NCBI GenBank assembly: GCA_963669155.1
Contig: OZ022576.1
Span: forward strand, 33,601,847-33,665,846
DNA: 64,000 bases
Reading direction: 5' to 3'
Source: Arbacia lixula
Lineage: Eukaryota; Echinodermata; Echinoidea; Arbacioida; Arbaciidae
Below, piece after piece: positions 1-12,297 of this stretch. Made by a program: the position numbers and the translations under genes. The notes under the pieces are model-generated. The model was not told where the DNA came from, did no database searches, and was given only the letters and a program-made list of their open reading frames with translations. Each line of letters opens with the position of its first letter. Within the stretch, counting starts at the first letter, position 1.

Positions 1-687
1 TTTTACTGAATGTCAAGTAAGTATGATATGATCATGTTAAAGAAGAAAGTATCTAGAGATCTTGTAATGTCAACCTCTATTCTTCTTAATGTCTTTAAGA
101 TGTACCGGTAGGCTGAGCTGTCTGTCTGAGGCATATACTGTTAAATTGTCATTCTCTGGATCTGTAACTCTGTAGGAGTTTAAAGAAAGTTGCCCCCTTC
201 AAAAAAAAAAATTCTGAGCAATCTATCAGTGTAGCAATTGCATGTCAGATGCATACATGTAGGTCTTAGCATAGCTTTGGTAAATACAGTTTAATACCAG
301 TGGTGTGTGGAAAACAGTGTTTATAATCATATTCACTGCCTTTTCATTCATTTATTGTTTTTTCTTTGAGTCTGGATGAAATGAAGTTTGAGAGAAAAAT
401 TTGTCTTCTTTTTGAGTATCAATTGTGATCATGGTTGAAAAACAAGCTGTGTATACATGTAATCGGACATGAGTATAGCCTGCGTGGTTGTAAGAGCAGA
501 ACTGGCACGCTTTCCTTTACCCTGTCCCGGAAGTCTTCTCCCCCTTAAACCCTATACACACACCGACTCATCCTGTCTTATCTAGTGATATCCAGGAAAC
601 ATTTAGAGTGGAATGCAGGAAATATGTCGTCTACCCTGTACTCGTCTGAGCCAACTCAGGAAGATCTTATCATTTACCATTGTAATG

Positions 688-1104
688 ATGTCAGCTTCCC
701 ACAGTAGTCGAGGACGGTGGGTTGTTGCGCTAGTATCTGATCAAGTGTCAAGGTACCCTCATGGCCTACGAAAAAAATTAAAACCTGGGGAGTTTTGCTT
801 ATGTATCATGGGCAAGAGTTGATAGAGGGTGGTTGTACATATCGCTAGAAACATAATAGCTACAACAATTTGTGTTAAAGCTTTTATTTGTGAACTAATG
901 TCAGCTTCCCACAGTAGTCAAAGTTGTTGCGCTAGTATCTGATCAAGTGTCACAGTATCTTTATGGCCCTACCAAAAAAAAAATCAAAGCCAGGAATAGA
1001 GATGTGGTTTTGTATCATGAGCAAGTCGTGTTAGAGGGTGCTTGTGCATGTCCCAAGAAACTAAATAGCTAGAACAAGTTTGTTTTAAAGCTTTGATTTG
1101 TTAC
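688..1104. repeat. Diverged tandem duplication, about 210-bp unit
   Basis: The segments starting ATGTCAGCTTCCCACAGTAG at 688 and at 898 are two adjacent copies offset by 210 bp. Both run through a shared GCGCTAGTATCTGATCAAG block, an A-run and an AAAGCTTT block. The copies have drifted by many substitutions and small indels, so the event is not recent. Confidence 0.8.
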
Positions 1105-1706
1105 TGTACTCATTGCTATTAGGAAACAGATCCTTTTCCCATGTGAAATTTCTTTATTATTTTTATATAATTTAATATAGACTCATGGTTTGTCAATTTT
1201 ATTCCATGTACGTCATTAAACTCACTCGATTTACATAACTAATAGATCCTGCCTTCTAGCAAGTTGGTCAAGTTCCTTGTAACAAAACTACATGTACATG
1301 TATAATAGCATTACTATAATTCACCAGATTTTGTGTAAGGCAAACTTATACATTACTTTGCTGTATGAACCAAAGATTATAAACCATTTTATATCAAAAT
1401 CAAAGCAGTTTATTGGTACTAGTGCACTAAATGTATGAATGTTCAATAGTATTGCTAACTTATTTGTAACTTGATAATGATCATGCATTTTTTTATATAG
1501 TGCTTAATTAATATGAAATAGCATCATCTTTTACGATATTATTACCCTAGTTATTGGTTGCTTGAATGGGAAAGTCTTTGTGATGTCTGTCCAATCCCAA
1601 GGGATCATTCAAAATCATAGCAGCCACTAAGGCGCACTCACTCCATTCTTACCGGTAAATACACCTCAGTGGAGAGCAGCCATGTGGACTAGGTAGTTTT
1701 GTTTAA

Positions 1707-2324
1707 AGTTGATATTCATAAAAACCCAAAAATATGAAGATATTCATCTACAGAAAGCTTATAAGCCATACAATGAGCTCAGATGACATTCAAACAATAT
1801 ACCACTTTCCAAAAAGCTAAATTAGGGTGAAAATAATCACTGTATTCTCGGGGACAAATTTGCCCTACTGTCATCCGAAACAGCCTTTAGGTCTGACGTA
1901 AGAAAAGGAAGGCGTTATTGTGCATCACACATGCCAATCCGCAGCTTCTTTTCCGCCAGAAGCATCATGCATTGTTAATGAAACTGTGATGGCAGTTGCT
2001 AGTGGATTAACAGGTGTGATACACAATGGTCATTGTGAAGCATATCCCTCCTGTGACGTACACACAACGCCACTTTCCCTTAGGCGATTTCGTAGGTCAA
2101 GAAGAGAGTCAATTTATTGACATTTGACTTTCATTAAACCCAAAACTGAACACTTTCATGGCATGTTAGCTGCATAAATTGCTTTAATAACTCATTCAAT
2201 TATAAAATAAACTATATTTATTTGATTTTATTGTATTGATTTTTATTTTTTATTTTATTTTATTTATTTTATTCATTTTTATTTTTATTATGATATTTTA
2301 TTGATTTTATTTAAAGTATCACCT
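1707..2324 (+). mobile_element. TTAA-flanked non-autonomous DNA element, family A copy 1
   Basis: This 0.6-kb segment matches 11236-11919 in inverted orientation over most of its length. TTAA lies immediately outside both ends (1703-1706 and 2325-2328). The better-preserved second copy has terminal inverted repeats beginning AGGTGATATTCATAG. TTAA duplication is the hallmark of piggyBac-type transposition, and there is no transposase, so this would be a non-autonomous relative. The right end of this copy is degraded (AGTATCACCT) within an AT-rich TTTTATT tract. The similar short translated frames in the two copies reflect shared repeat DNA, not a gene. Confidence 0.7.
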
Positions 2325-2334
2325 TTAAGTACAC

Positions 2335-2410
2335 AGGTGCTATGAATGAGCTTGAACCTGGGACCTTGAGGTCTTTAGTCATAGTTTGCATCAACTATAC
2401 CATGACACCT
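2335..2410 (-). repeat. tRNA-like SINE head or tRNA-derived relic
   Basis: On the minus strand this 76-base stretch starts AGGTGTCATGGTATAGTTGA, with an A-box-like TGGTATAGTTGATGC. It later contains GGTTCAAGCTC, close to a B box, and ends CACCT, which pairs with the starting AGGTG like an acceptor stem. A second copy of the first half lies at 35897-35942. No full cloverleaf with a clear anticodon arm can be drawn, so a tRNA-derived SINE fragment is more likely than a functional tRNA. Confidence 0.45.
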
Positions 2411-4714
2411 TGTAAATGTTACCTTGTTAGTAATATTCACTGAAAAAAACAAACTTTCATCCACCTGGTTTCAATCATTTTGATATAACAGTGTTCCTTC
2501 GAACCAAAACACCAATGCAGAATGTCTGGCAGGTTGTGGTTTCAATACCCGGCCCAGTGAGCTAACAGCTAAAAATATAGGTATATGTGTATCATACAGT
2601 GTGTTTGTTGTACTGCAATGAGGAAACCTGCAAAAAAAGTTAATTCATGGGTAACCTCCAAAATGCTAAATATGTCTCAAGAGCCCTTGTGCAAACTTTT
2701 CTTGTAAGTACAGAAGCGTTGTTTTAAAAGTTTGGGTACTTTTCAGTTGAGTAAGCATATGAAAAGCAGTCATGCTACCCAGCCACTAGTGCACAATCAA
2801 GGAGATTGTTGATTTCTTTGTGCACCAACATAATTTCTAATTTGTCCCAAAAATACCACCTGCACACTTTTTGAGCAACATGCATTTGTGTGCAAGTCTT
2901 TTATACCATGTGCATGACCAATACTGGCGAGGGTCTAGATCTGGCAACGCAGGGAAAGTGCTGTGAAGTCAGTCATCATATTTTTGTTGGGGAGTGCGAT
3001 AAGGGCACATCATACATTTTTTTGTGCAAGGAAACTTTTGTCTGCACTTCCAAGAAGCAGAAAAGAAGTGTATGGCCTGCGGTCAAGCCCAAAGTAGGAC
3101 ACAGAGCGAGAGAGGTTTTTCCCATGTCCACCCCACACATGCTTACCGTGTGTTCCCCCCATGCAGTTGATTGAACTCCTGCGTGACCTTTGCGAATCTC
3201 CCTCAAACCGGCAGGGCCCCACTTCTCCCCTGGTACCCCCGGAGAGAACAGTCTTTAGGAGACAAACACATTTCCATGTCAGATTCCATACACGAGGCCG
3301 AGGAGTTTAAGAAGTAACCTTTGGAAGTTGTTTTGACTGCACTTATTTCCTTCAATCATTTGGCCAACTCTGGTCACATTCTTGGAGCAGCAGGACGCGG
3401 CCATGTGGTGACAACTTTCAAGCACAAGTGCAGTTTTTCACAGCCTTAGTTAGAAGGAATTCTAGCTCTTTTTGCCTAGAAAAATGTATGATCATGTTGA
3501 AAGAGAGTGGTAGTTTTCCTTTAAATGAATATTACAAATGTGGGATTATTTTGGATGCATCATGCACAAATTATATTTTTTTATTTACATGGAATGGTCA
3601 TGCAATTTAGTATTTCTATGTGTACACTTATATGTTACCAATCAAGTAAAGATGAAAATGTGTTTCTTTCACTGAGTTGTTTGAAAGAGAATGTGCACAT
3701 ACAAATGTGCAAGGTCAGCACTCCTGAGTCAAAGTCTTGTCACAACTAATTTTTGTTATCTTATTCCTCAGCCATCTGAAAAGGGGTGATTTATAACTTA
3801 ATTTTTCATTTATTTCATTGTTAAAACACAGAATATTTTAATCAATTGTAGTATGTAATAAATAGTGTATTCCATGTTTATGTAGCCGTTAACTGGTTTC
3901 GTCCAAATTATTACATATGTACAAAACGTGTGGCAATGCAGTACACACAGTCCGGATGCACCAGCAAGGGAAACAGATAGAGCAATGTATCCTGTTAGCA
4001 CTGTTCCTTTAAGCCATGAGTCCAGTGTACTTTAATCAGTCAGTGGTAGGCAACAAATTATTTCCTAAATGCAGTAATCTAATCATTTTCCCAGTGTACT
4101 GTTAACAACAAGGAGTGTGAACTGACATTTTTTCTTCACAGTTGGACATGCTCAATATTTTGAAAGCCTTTAATGTGTCTGGCTCCAAAGGCAATTAAGG
4201 TTGGACAAAAATGCAAGGAATTTTCTGTAGTTTTATTCAAATTTGTTAAGTTCTCTTAAGTGAATTATTCTGTGTGCCTTATAGGGATTTTCTCCTTCTT
4301 GTTTAAGGGATTGGTGAGTGAACTTTGTGTTAGACAATTGCGAAAAGAAAACAAGGCTAGCATGACCTTAGAAAATAGGGCACTAGGTTATTGATCTATT
4401 TTCATTGTTTGACAACATGGACTATGTACCATAATGAGGTAGCTGGCAAGAGGCAAAATACTCTTAAAATAGAATTGGAACCAACATCTGGAAAAGCTAA
4501 GTAGAATGTTCTATAAATGTGAGTTGTGTGCACATGGAAGTTGGTATTTGGGTCTGTTTACAGTAAAGGGATATTTTTTGGCACAACTGAATCATTTTAA
4601 ATTATGACCACCTTGCACCACCACAATATGACAGAGTGCTGAATTAATTTCCTCCAAAATAACTTCAGGTAAAATCCTGCTTTGAGTGTTCATTTATTAT
4701 ATATTTCTAAACTA

Positions 4715-4814
4715 AGCTTGTACATATTTGCCATGTCATGTTGGTAACGGGACAGACGAGTGTGTTACAAACTCGTCTGTCCCGTTACCAACATTCTGTG
4801 GCAAATTTGTACAG
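4715..4814. repeat. Near-perfect hairpin (24-bp perfect inner arms)
   Basis: Bases 4738-4761 are the exact reverse complement of 4771-4794, separated by a 9-base loop (GTGTTACAA). The pairing continues imperfectly outward, with CTTGTACATATTTGCC on the left against the complement of GGCAAATTTGTACAG on the right, for about 100 bp in all. This looks like a short foldback transposon or a recent inverted duplication inside the SMC1 intron. Confidence 0.9.
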
Positions 4815-5300
4815 GGAAAATTTTCTGAAGCGTACAAAACCTTGTAAAGTGCAGACCAATACATTTTTTAATGAGATTAATGCAAATGTTACAGTAAATG
4901 TAACAGAAATGTACCCATTACTGTAGACAGGCCCATTTGCAAAAGCATCTGCTTTTCTGGTGATTGTGCTCTTGTACAAATCAACTTTTTCTCTTCATTT
5001 AAGTTTTGTTTTCCTAACAAATTGAAAACTGTTTGAATTCTTGCAAGAGAGATTAAGAGTCTGAGAATCTCAGTGTTAGAATTTGCGATGATATGGGTTG
5101 CTGCCCCTTTGACTGTAAAGTCAGCGACCAGTGCTCAGTTGTTGGAATGTCTCAGCAAACTGGCAGGATCCCCCAAGAATCTGTTTTTCCTCAGGCCTGT
5201 CACCGTTAATCAACACTATACTTGTCCACTTGTAACACACATTTCACTACTGATTTTGAGCCAGGATAGTGATGGGGGGATGAGAAAGAATGTCTCTCGC

Positions 5301-5665
5301 AAATGAGTTTCTTCATTGTCAGAAACAATTTGTATAAGTTTCAGAATATCTATGAGGTACACATTGGCACCTGAGAAATAGTTTGTCATGAAGGTTTGAG
5401 GGATGAAATTTTCTGTTGATTGGTCGAAAAGGGATATTTCAGGAAAATGAACTCCTCGTTGTCACAAGCGATTTGTTGAGTTCGAGAATGTGAATGAGGT
5501 ACAAATTAGCACCTGAGAAGGTAGGGATATATGAGGGAGGCAACTTTTTTGTTGAATGGTCAAGGAAGAACATTTCTGACAAATGTATTCCTTCATTGTC
5601 ACAAATGGTTTATTGAGTTTCAGTATCTGTATAAGGGACATGCATTGCACTGGCATGAACCTATA
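5301..5665. repeat. Three diverged tandem units of about 140 bp
   Basis: Related blocks begin near 5301, 5444 and 5581. Each runs from an AAATGA/AAATGT start through a TTCATTGTCACAAA-like block, TTGAGTTTCAG, and GAGGTACAAATT/GCACCTGAGAA. The copies are diverged. No coding potential was recognised. Confidence 0.7.
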
Positions 5666-6575
5666 ATTACTACAACTGTAGGTGATAACAAAGCAAATAT
5701 TGAAGTGATTGCATTATATTATGAAGTATTATGAAGTATTGCGAGAATATGAATGAATGAAATTTCACAAAATTTGCGCCGTTCAACTTGACGTGTATCA
5801 GGTTTATAATGTGAACATTTCAGAGTGATTTAAGTTGTAACTTTGAAGTTATTTTCAATCAAAAGTGCCAAACGTGTTTTGTAGTATGAACTTTGTCCAA
5901 TGTCCATACTTTAAATTTGAATCAGTGTATTAACTCTCCATCAATTACAGTGTGAAGTGAAGTTGACATGGCTATTACATACAGACATTAATGTCTCAAA
6001 CTTGCCTACGGTGCTAGCGACGTTTTAATGGGAAAAAGGGTGATGTGTGAAATTGGTGGGCCAAAGGAGGTTAGAAAATGATTGAAATGAGAGAGGAAAT
6101 GAGTGAGTGTGAAGAGGTTACACATATTGCAGGGCAAGGGGAGAGGTAACTGATGTATTTGCAATTGATGCATTTGGTTTAAAAGTCATTTGAATCGCAG
6201 AGTCATTGGAATGGTAAAGGGAATGCTGGGTATGATTATGCTGCACACTATTTTCTGTACTTGTATATGTATATATTTACTGTATTCTGTATTTCATGAA
6301 TACAATTTGGAATCATGAAATGTGCACTTGATCAATATTCTTTCACTTCCATGCATACCTCTTTTGGCTGCCGGGGTTGAAAGAAAATTCATTTAAAAAC
6401 TGTGACCCTCAGACCTTCTGACCCTAAACCAGGCTGATAAGCTGCATACAGTGTACCTCTTCCATGGACAGGTGTACTACTCTGTGCTATTGAGAATCAA
6501 GATAATAACAATTATTATCCACCGTCTTTCATATCATGTCCGGTTGACTGTTTTTCTGAAGGTCAGACAATGTAA

Positions 6576-6875
<300 letters not shown>

Positions 6876-6883
6876 TGAGTGAT

Positions 6884-6894
6884 CTCTCGATCTC

Positions 6895-6943
<49 letters not shown>

Positions 6944-6955
6944 CTCTCCTTCCCT

Positions 6956-7020
<65 letters not shown>

Positions 7021-7057
7021 CCTCTCCCCTCTCTCTATCTCTCTCTTTCTATCTTTG
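6884..7057. repeat. (CT)n microsatellite just inside the SMC1 intron
   Basis: About 175 bp of almost pure pyrimidine on the plus strand, chiefly CT dinucleotides with CCCT and TTTC interruptions. It begins ten bases after the GTGAGT donor of the preceding exon. Translations through it give artificial Ser/Leu runs and are not genes. Confidence 0.98.
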
Positions 7058-7588
7058 TCTGTTTAACAGAAACTAGCCAGGACATGATCCATTGGTTCTC
7101 TGAAATGCTCATTAGAATGAAATTCTGGTGTGACTGAAATATTCCACATATCTTGTCTGAGTAAATGAAGAGTGAAGGTGAAAAGAGAAATATTCTGTTT
7201 TTCATTTGTATTTTTCTTAAAACAGTCCCCCAAAGGAAGAAATTGAGCATTGCCTTTATGTATGTATGTAGCCCTGAGGGTTTTCTCAGTTGTGTGGTAA
7301 TTCCAGCAATAAGATGGATATGTTTGTTTGTTCATTTGACTGACAGGAGGAAAATAAACATTCATTTGCTACTGAGCTGTAACCCCAATATCATGAAACA
7401 AAACTACTGAAATCTGTTGTGCATTACACCGTATGAAAAGGAAAAGAAAATCTCACTAAATTGGGACCCTTTTCATATTTATGAGGACCCTATGTTTCCA
7501 TTAAAAGAGAGATAAATCACCCTGAAACCCCTGTACAGTTTTTTTCACTGCTGACTGATCCTCTCCCACTGCTGTTTTCTCTTGGCAG

Positions 7589-7769
7589 CTATCAACCAGC
7601 TCCGTTCTTTGTGCTGGACGAGATCGACGCAGCCCTGGATAACACCAACATCAGCAAGGTAGCAGAATACATCAAGGAGCAGTCTGAGAACCAGTTCCAG
7701 TGCCTTGTCATCTCACTCAAAGAAGAGTTCTACAATCATGCAGACGCCCTCATCGGAATCTATCCTGAG
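7589..7769 (+). CDS. SMC1A: SMC1 cohesin subunit, Walker B / D-loop exon
   Basis: This is the second visible SMC1 exon, between acceptor TTGGCAG and donor GTAATT. It encodes the Walker B strand [15 protein letters not shown], whose acidic DE coordinates Mg2+ and activates water for ATP hydrolysis. The D-loop (ALD) follows, then the H-loop region with [21 protein letters not shown]. The exon completes the serine codon split with the previous exon and ends in phase 0. The intron before it is 714 bp and starts with a long CT tract. Similarity to vertebrate SMC1A is strong throughout. Confidence 0.97.
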
Positions 7770-8102
7770 GTAATTGATCCATTTTCATATTAATTAAAAG
7801 AATTTAATGTTTTGTGGAGGGACAACATGATACTATTTTTATTTTTACTGTTACTCTTTGTAGTAATATGATTGATTGATAAATCTGTATGAAAAATATG
7901 CAGAGAATTTTTTTCGTCAAACAGTTTGATCAATCCATTTTATTACTACAGAGAGAAACATCAAATCCAAAGATATCATATTTTGATATTGTTCCACAGA
8001 TTATTTCCCCTCATCAGACTGATGTAAAAAATACATACAAAAACATGAAATTGTGTTCATTTACATGTACATATCACTTATGTTTCCATGCCTTCTCTGT
8101 AA

Positions 8103-8142
8103 TTTTTTTTTTTTTTTTTTTTTTTTTTTGGGGGGGGGGGGG
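8103..8142. repeat. Poly-T / poly-G tract
   Basis: A run of T directly followed by a run of G inside the last SMC1 intron. This is simple sequence, prone to length error in assembly. Confidence 0.95.
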
Positions 8143-9101
8143 AATCACCTCTGTAAGGAGTGACAGGAAGTTTAAAAGTCAATGACCTGGTTTGCTATTT
8201 TAGCTGTTCGTTGTTATTTTATATTAATGTGGTGTGATATTCTTTTGAAAAAAGATCTCTAAAAAAAAGCTCTCTCATATATTGTAACAGGTACACCATC
8301 CAAATATGAATGGACCCCAACCACTTGCACCTCAAAAGAGTTTTTCACAATTAAAGAAGTAAATTGTAAAAGACAGATGTTGAATGTTTGTATGGATTTC
8401 TGGGCAGTGTGGTTTTGAACATAACAAGCTTTTCTTGAGGTTTCTGTTTTGCTTTCCATAAACAGGAACATTTATTTTTCCGCCAGCATGTGTCTGCTTT
8501 ACTCTGCTCTCTAAGTTTGTGGTCGCTGAGTCACTTAATTTGTACTCTGTAGCAGCACGATACTGTCATGATGCATTTACATGATGTTGGTGTGATGTGA
8601 TAGCGTGAAGATGATTTCGAACAACACATTTTGAATGTCGCTTTATATGGAAGCGCAAGCTTACTACTATGAATTGCAAGGCGATGATGTTTTGAGAATA
8701 TCTTCTATATGATGACAGACACAACAGGTGAAGAGTAATAAACATAGATATCTCTAAAATAGTTGTGGTATTGAAACCTAGATTATTTCCTATGATGTGT
8801 TTTGGTACAATTACTATAATTTTGGAGACAGTTTGTTGAAGTTAAGTACCAGTATGTGTCAAATTATTCCAAATTAGGAAAGTTAAAGATAGATAAAATA
8901 GCAATTGATTTCACAACTTTGCAATGAAAAACTATATTTTATGTTGTTGTTCATCTTAAGAGATATCAATACAAAAACCTTAATTGGGCGTGAGCAACAT
9001 TTGTTAGTTCTATTTACAAGACTTCTAACATATATTCATTTGAAAATGATATTGTTGACTTTAACCATGTCACATCAAATGTTTCCATCTCTGTTCTACA
9101 G

Positions 9102-9194
9102 CAAGGAGAGTGCATCATCAGCAGAGTCTTGACCCTTGACCTCACCGAGTACCCAGACGCCCCTCCGATGAACCCTATGGCTGGTATCCGCTAA
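9102..9194 (+). CDS. SMC1A: SMC1 cohesin subunit, last coding exon and stop
   Basis: The terminal exon follows acceptor TTCTACAG and encodes 30 residues starting QGECIISRVLTLDLTEYPDA before a TAA stop at 9192-9194. This equals the short C-terminal tail after the ATPase head in vertebrate SMC1A (there ending ...LTKYPDANPNPNEQ). The intron before it is 1332 bp. The last few residues (PPMNPMAGIR) are lineage-specific. With the two upstream exons it gives a continuous open frame of 151 codons including the stop. Confidence 0.96.
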   Translation, partial: QGECIISRVLTLDLTEYPDAPPMNPMAGIR

Positions 9195-10127
9195 TCCCAG
9201 CCCCATCCATCGTCTTTTTACCGGCTCCTCCATCACCCAGGCTTTATCCCTGCAAGCATCACAGCGATTGAAGTCAGGAGCAGCCATGTTGAATTAGTCC
9301 CCCTAAGCTGGAATGATTCCTAATCCCTATATTAAGATTAAAATTGATTGAAAGTTAATGTATCCTACTGAAGACATACCACCAATTAACTTGACTTAAA
9401 TCGATATGTCTGAAATAAGGTTGTTGAACAGATTTATTTATTGAGGGAAATATTGGTAGATATCTGATTTTTTGGAAAGTTCACCTAAGATCTTTAAGTA
9501 ATACCATTAATATCATACCACATACTATGAACCCTTATACTTTGCATGATGTTTGGCATCAAACCAAATGTGTAGGTGGTTGGTCGAAGGAGGGGGGGGG
9601 GGGGAGCGGAAGATGGTCATACTGGGTTGGTAATCGCCTTTTTTGCCGCACCTTTCATTCTTGCTCCTTCTATTCTGCCAATTTCTTACCTTTCAACCCA
9701 ACTACTAACATATAAAGGAAAACGTGTAGTGCCTTAACGTACATGGGGCATGTGAGCGTTAATGTATTATTGAGATTATGGCGAGGCATTTAAGACACAG
9801 ACCCAGGAGTCACCCATCCTTAATTTTGACTCAACACTCTATTTATGTGCTTAATTTTATTGCAACACTAGTATATGTATTGTACAAAATGTGAAAAGTG
9901 GGTTTCATTAAATTTTTACCTGTAATTTAGGGTTAGATGTAATTCTTGAATGTAGTGTTCTTTAGTCCTAAATGGTGTATATACTGCATTCCAATATTTG
10001 ACCAATGTTCCTGTTTGTTTGGTACAATGGCTGCATAGCCTTCTGCGTTAAAACTTGTGTAGACAGATTTGAAAGTGTAAATATATATATAAACAGATGA
10101 TGTTTCCATGCATGTGATTACACTTAT

Positions 10128-10298
10128 TGGCAGCGCAGACGACACTATTCGATCAGTTGTATGCATCTGCGACTGGCTGAACCCAAGGACCCGGTCTTTA
10201 GATTCGTACAAGAAGGTGACGTCACCTTTCCAGTATTAGACCGACACGACGGCAGAGTCTAGGCAAAATCGTGTCGCCCACGGTGTCCGAAAAGTGAC
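10128..10298 (-). repeat. Dispersed repeat family B, copy 1 (inverted, diverged)
   Basis: Shares, in reverse orientation, the blocks CTGCGACTGGCTGAA, GACCCGGTC, GGTGACGTCACCTT and GACCGACACGAC with copies at 12136-12297 and 14265-14428. It is the most diverged of the three. Confidence 0.65.
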
Positions 10299-11235
10299 AA
10301 AGATTGTATAACGTGTATTGTTGTTCTTGGGTGAATCAACAAAATAATTTCATACAAGAAATTTATAATTCTCTCGAAACCAGATTTTGTAATCAAACAT
10401 TGACCTGATTTAGGAACATAGACTTGGCATTACAATATTACTTGTAGTTTGTAAATACATTTTATACTTCTGCTTCCGTGTTCAATATTTCTTCAGGTTT
10501 GTCACCAGTGTTTTCATCTACATTTTCAATCTCACACTGTTACTAACGGTGTGATGTTTCGTGTTCAGCTGTGTCTGTACTGCTGTCCTCAAAATTATGA
10601 TTGAAATATCTTACATAAAGTTGAGTACTTGTTGCTGCTGTTTTCATAGGAATGTATGGTTCCATTCACGGTGTTTGTTCATATGTTTGTTATTTTTCAA
10701 GTAGTTTATGTTTTGCAGCATTTTTGATAAATTTCCTATCATCTGTTTTGGGTCATCATATGTTGTATGTTTCGTGATTATGAACTGGTATCACTGTACA
10801 TGCATTGGAAGAAGAAGACAACAAAAACTGATATTAAATGAGTTGTTTATTGCCATATTTGTGCTTGTTCTGCCTTTCATATTCTTATTGTGTTCATCTG
10901 CATGTGGAACAAGGGTGTATATCTGTTTTTGTGCGTGTGTGTATGTTATATGGCTATTTGCATTTGTGTGTGGATGAGTGGTCTATGTTTGTATGTGTCT
11001 TCGTAAGTATGTATGCTTATGTGATTGTTGTGTTGTGTGTAGTTGTGTGTATGTTGATTTGTAGGTGTTAAATATGCATGAGTGTAATTGTGTGGATGCA
11101 TATGTGTTGTGAAAGTTAATAAACCGAGACGGATCTGAGAATTTTCATGATCAATTAGTAGAGGATAATGTTACTCGCCCTATGATATATTCCAACTATT
11201 TCTCTTGGTTTCCTTGCTTTACCTTAAATGATTAA

Positions 11236-11919
11236 AGGTGATATTCATAGGAAATAAAATCAAAAAAATATTGTTTATTTTATAATTGAATGAGTTATTA
11301 AAGCAATTTATGCAGCTAACATGCCATGAAAGTGTTCAGTTTTGTGTTTAATGGAAGTAAAATTTTTCTAAATTGACTCTCTTCCTGGGGGGCATTTCAT
11401 CAAAGGACTTGTCAGATATTTTATCCGACAAATTTGCTCTCGGCCAATAAGATGCAAGTATTTCAGTAGCTTTTAACAGTTTGTCGGATAAAACGTCCGA
11501 CAAGTCCTTTGATGAAATGCCCCCCTGACCTACGAAATCGCCTCAGGGAAAGTGGCGTTGTGTGTCCGTCACACCCGGGATACGCTTCACAATGACCATT
11601 GTGTATCACACCTGTTAATCCACTAGCAACTGCCATCACAGTTTCATGAACAATGCATGATGCTTCTAGCGGAAAAGAAGTTGCGGATTGGCATGTTTGA
11701 TGCACAATGACGCCTCCCTTTTCTTATATCAGACCTAAAGGCCATTTCGGATGACAGTAGGGCAAATTTGTCTCCGAGAATACGGTGATTGTTTTCACCT
11801 TAATTTCTCTTTTTGGAAAGTGATATATTGTTTGAATATGATCCGAGCTCATTGTATGGCTTATAAGCTTTCTGTAGATGAATATCTTCATAATTTTGGA
11901 TCTTCTATGAATATCACCT
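11236..11919 (-). mobile_element. TTAA-flanked non-autonomous DNA element, family A copy 2
   Basis: Both ends are intact. TTAA (11232-11235) is followed by AGGTGATATTCATAG, and the exact complement of that end precedes TTAA (11920-11923). The body matches 1707-2324 in the opposite orientation. A separate 127-bp inverted-repeat element (11398-11524) is inserted in it. TTAA target duplication fits piggyBac-type transposition in trans. There is no transposase frame. Confidence 0.8.
11398..11524. mobile_element. 127-bp foldback element nested in family A copy 2
   Basis: The ends GGGGGCATTTCATCAAAGGA and its complement are inverted repeats of roughly 45 bp, with inner TTTGTCGGATAAAAC-like arms. 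CTG lies directly outside both ends (11395-11397 and 11525-11527), a candidate 3-bp target duplication. The uninterrupted family A copy at 1707-2324 shows the empty site at this point, which proves this is an insertion. Confidence 0.88.
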
Positions 11920-12135
11920 TTAAATGCTAACTATATACATATATGTAACTTAAATTCTTAATAATATGGTCTGTAAAATGAAATACAATAGTTCAATTCA
12001 CAAATAAATATTTTTTGGCAAGAATGTATACAGAAATGACATGTAGGGCCTATCTACTCGACCAAACATTTGACCAAAAAACTGACCCGATCAAACTAAA
12101 CACGGAGTTAACATTCTCATATCGGTCTGGCTTGT

Positions 12136-12297
12136 TCATCAAAAGGCCACTGCAAACAAATAATTTTGCCACGATTCAGCAGTCGCAAAGGGTCTTCAAC
12201 TTGAAATGTGACGTCACCTTCCAGAACGAAATCCTATGACCGGATCCTGCGATTCAGCCAGTCGCAGAATCGTACGACCAATCAGAATTGGCCTTTA
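12136..12297 (+). repeat. Dispersed repeat family B, copy 2
   Basis: Matches 14265-14428 through AAGGCCAC, CACGATTC.GCAGTCG, GACCGGATCCTGCGATTCAG and CCAGTCGCAGA. The ends are AAAGGCCA-like in inverted orientation, but no TTAA is preserved at this copy. Confidence 0.7.

Noticed and set aside
1920..2120. Small protein conserved between 1920-2120 (+) and 11463-11705 (-)
   Set aside because: Both frames lie inside the same TTAA-flanked repeat family. The similarity is that of repeat DNA, and the second is partly made of the nested foldback.
2520..2580. tRNA-like GGTTTCAATACCC with a downstream A-box-like complement
   Set aside because: The two motifs are on opposite strands and too close together for a tRNA.
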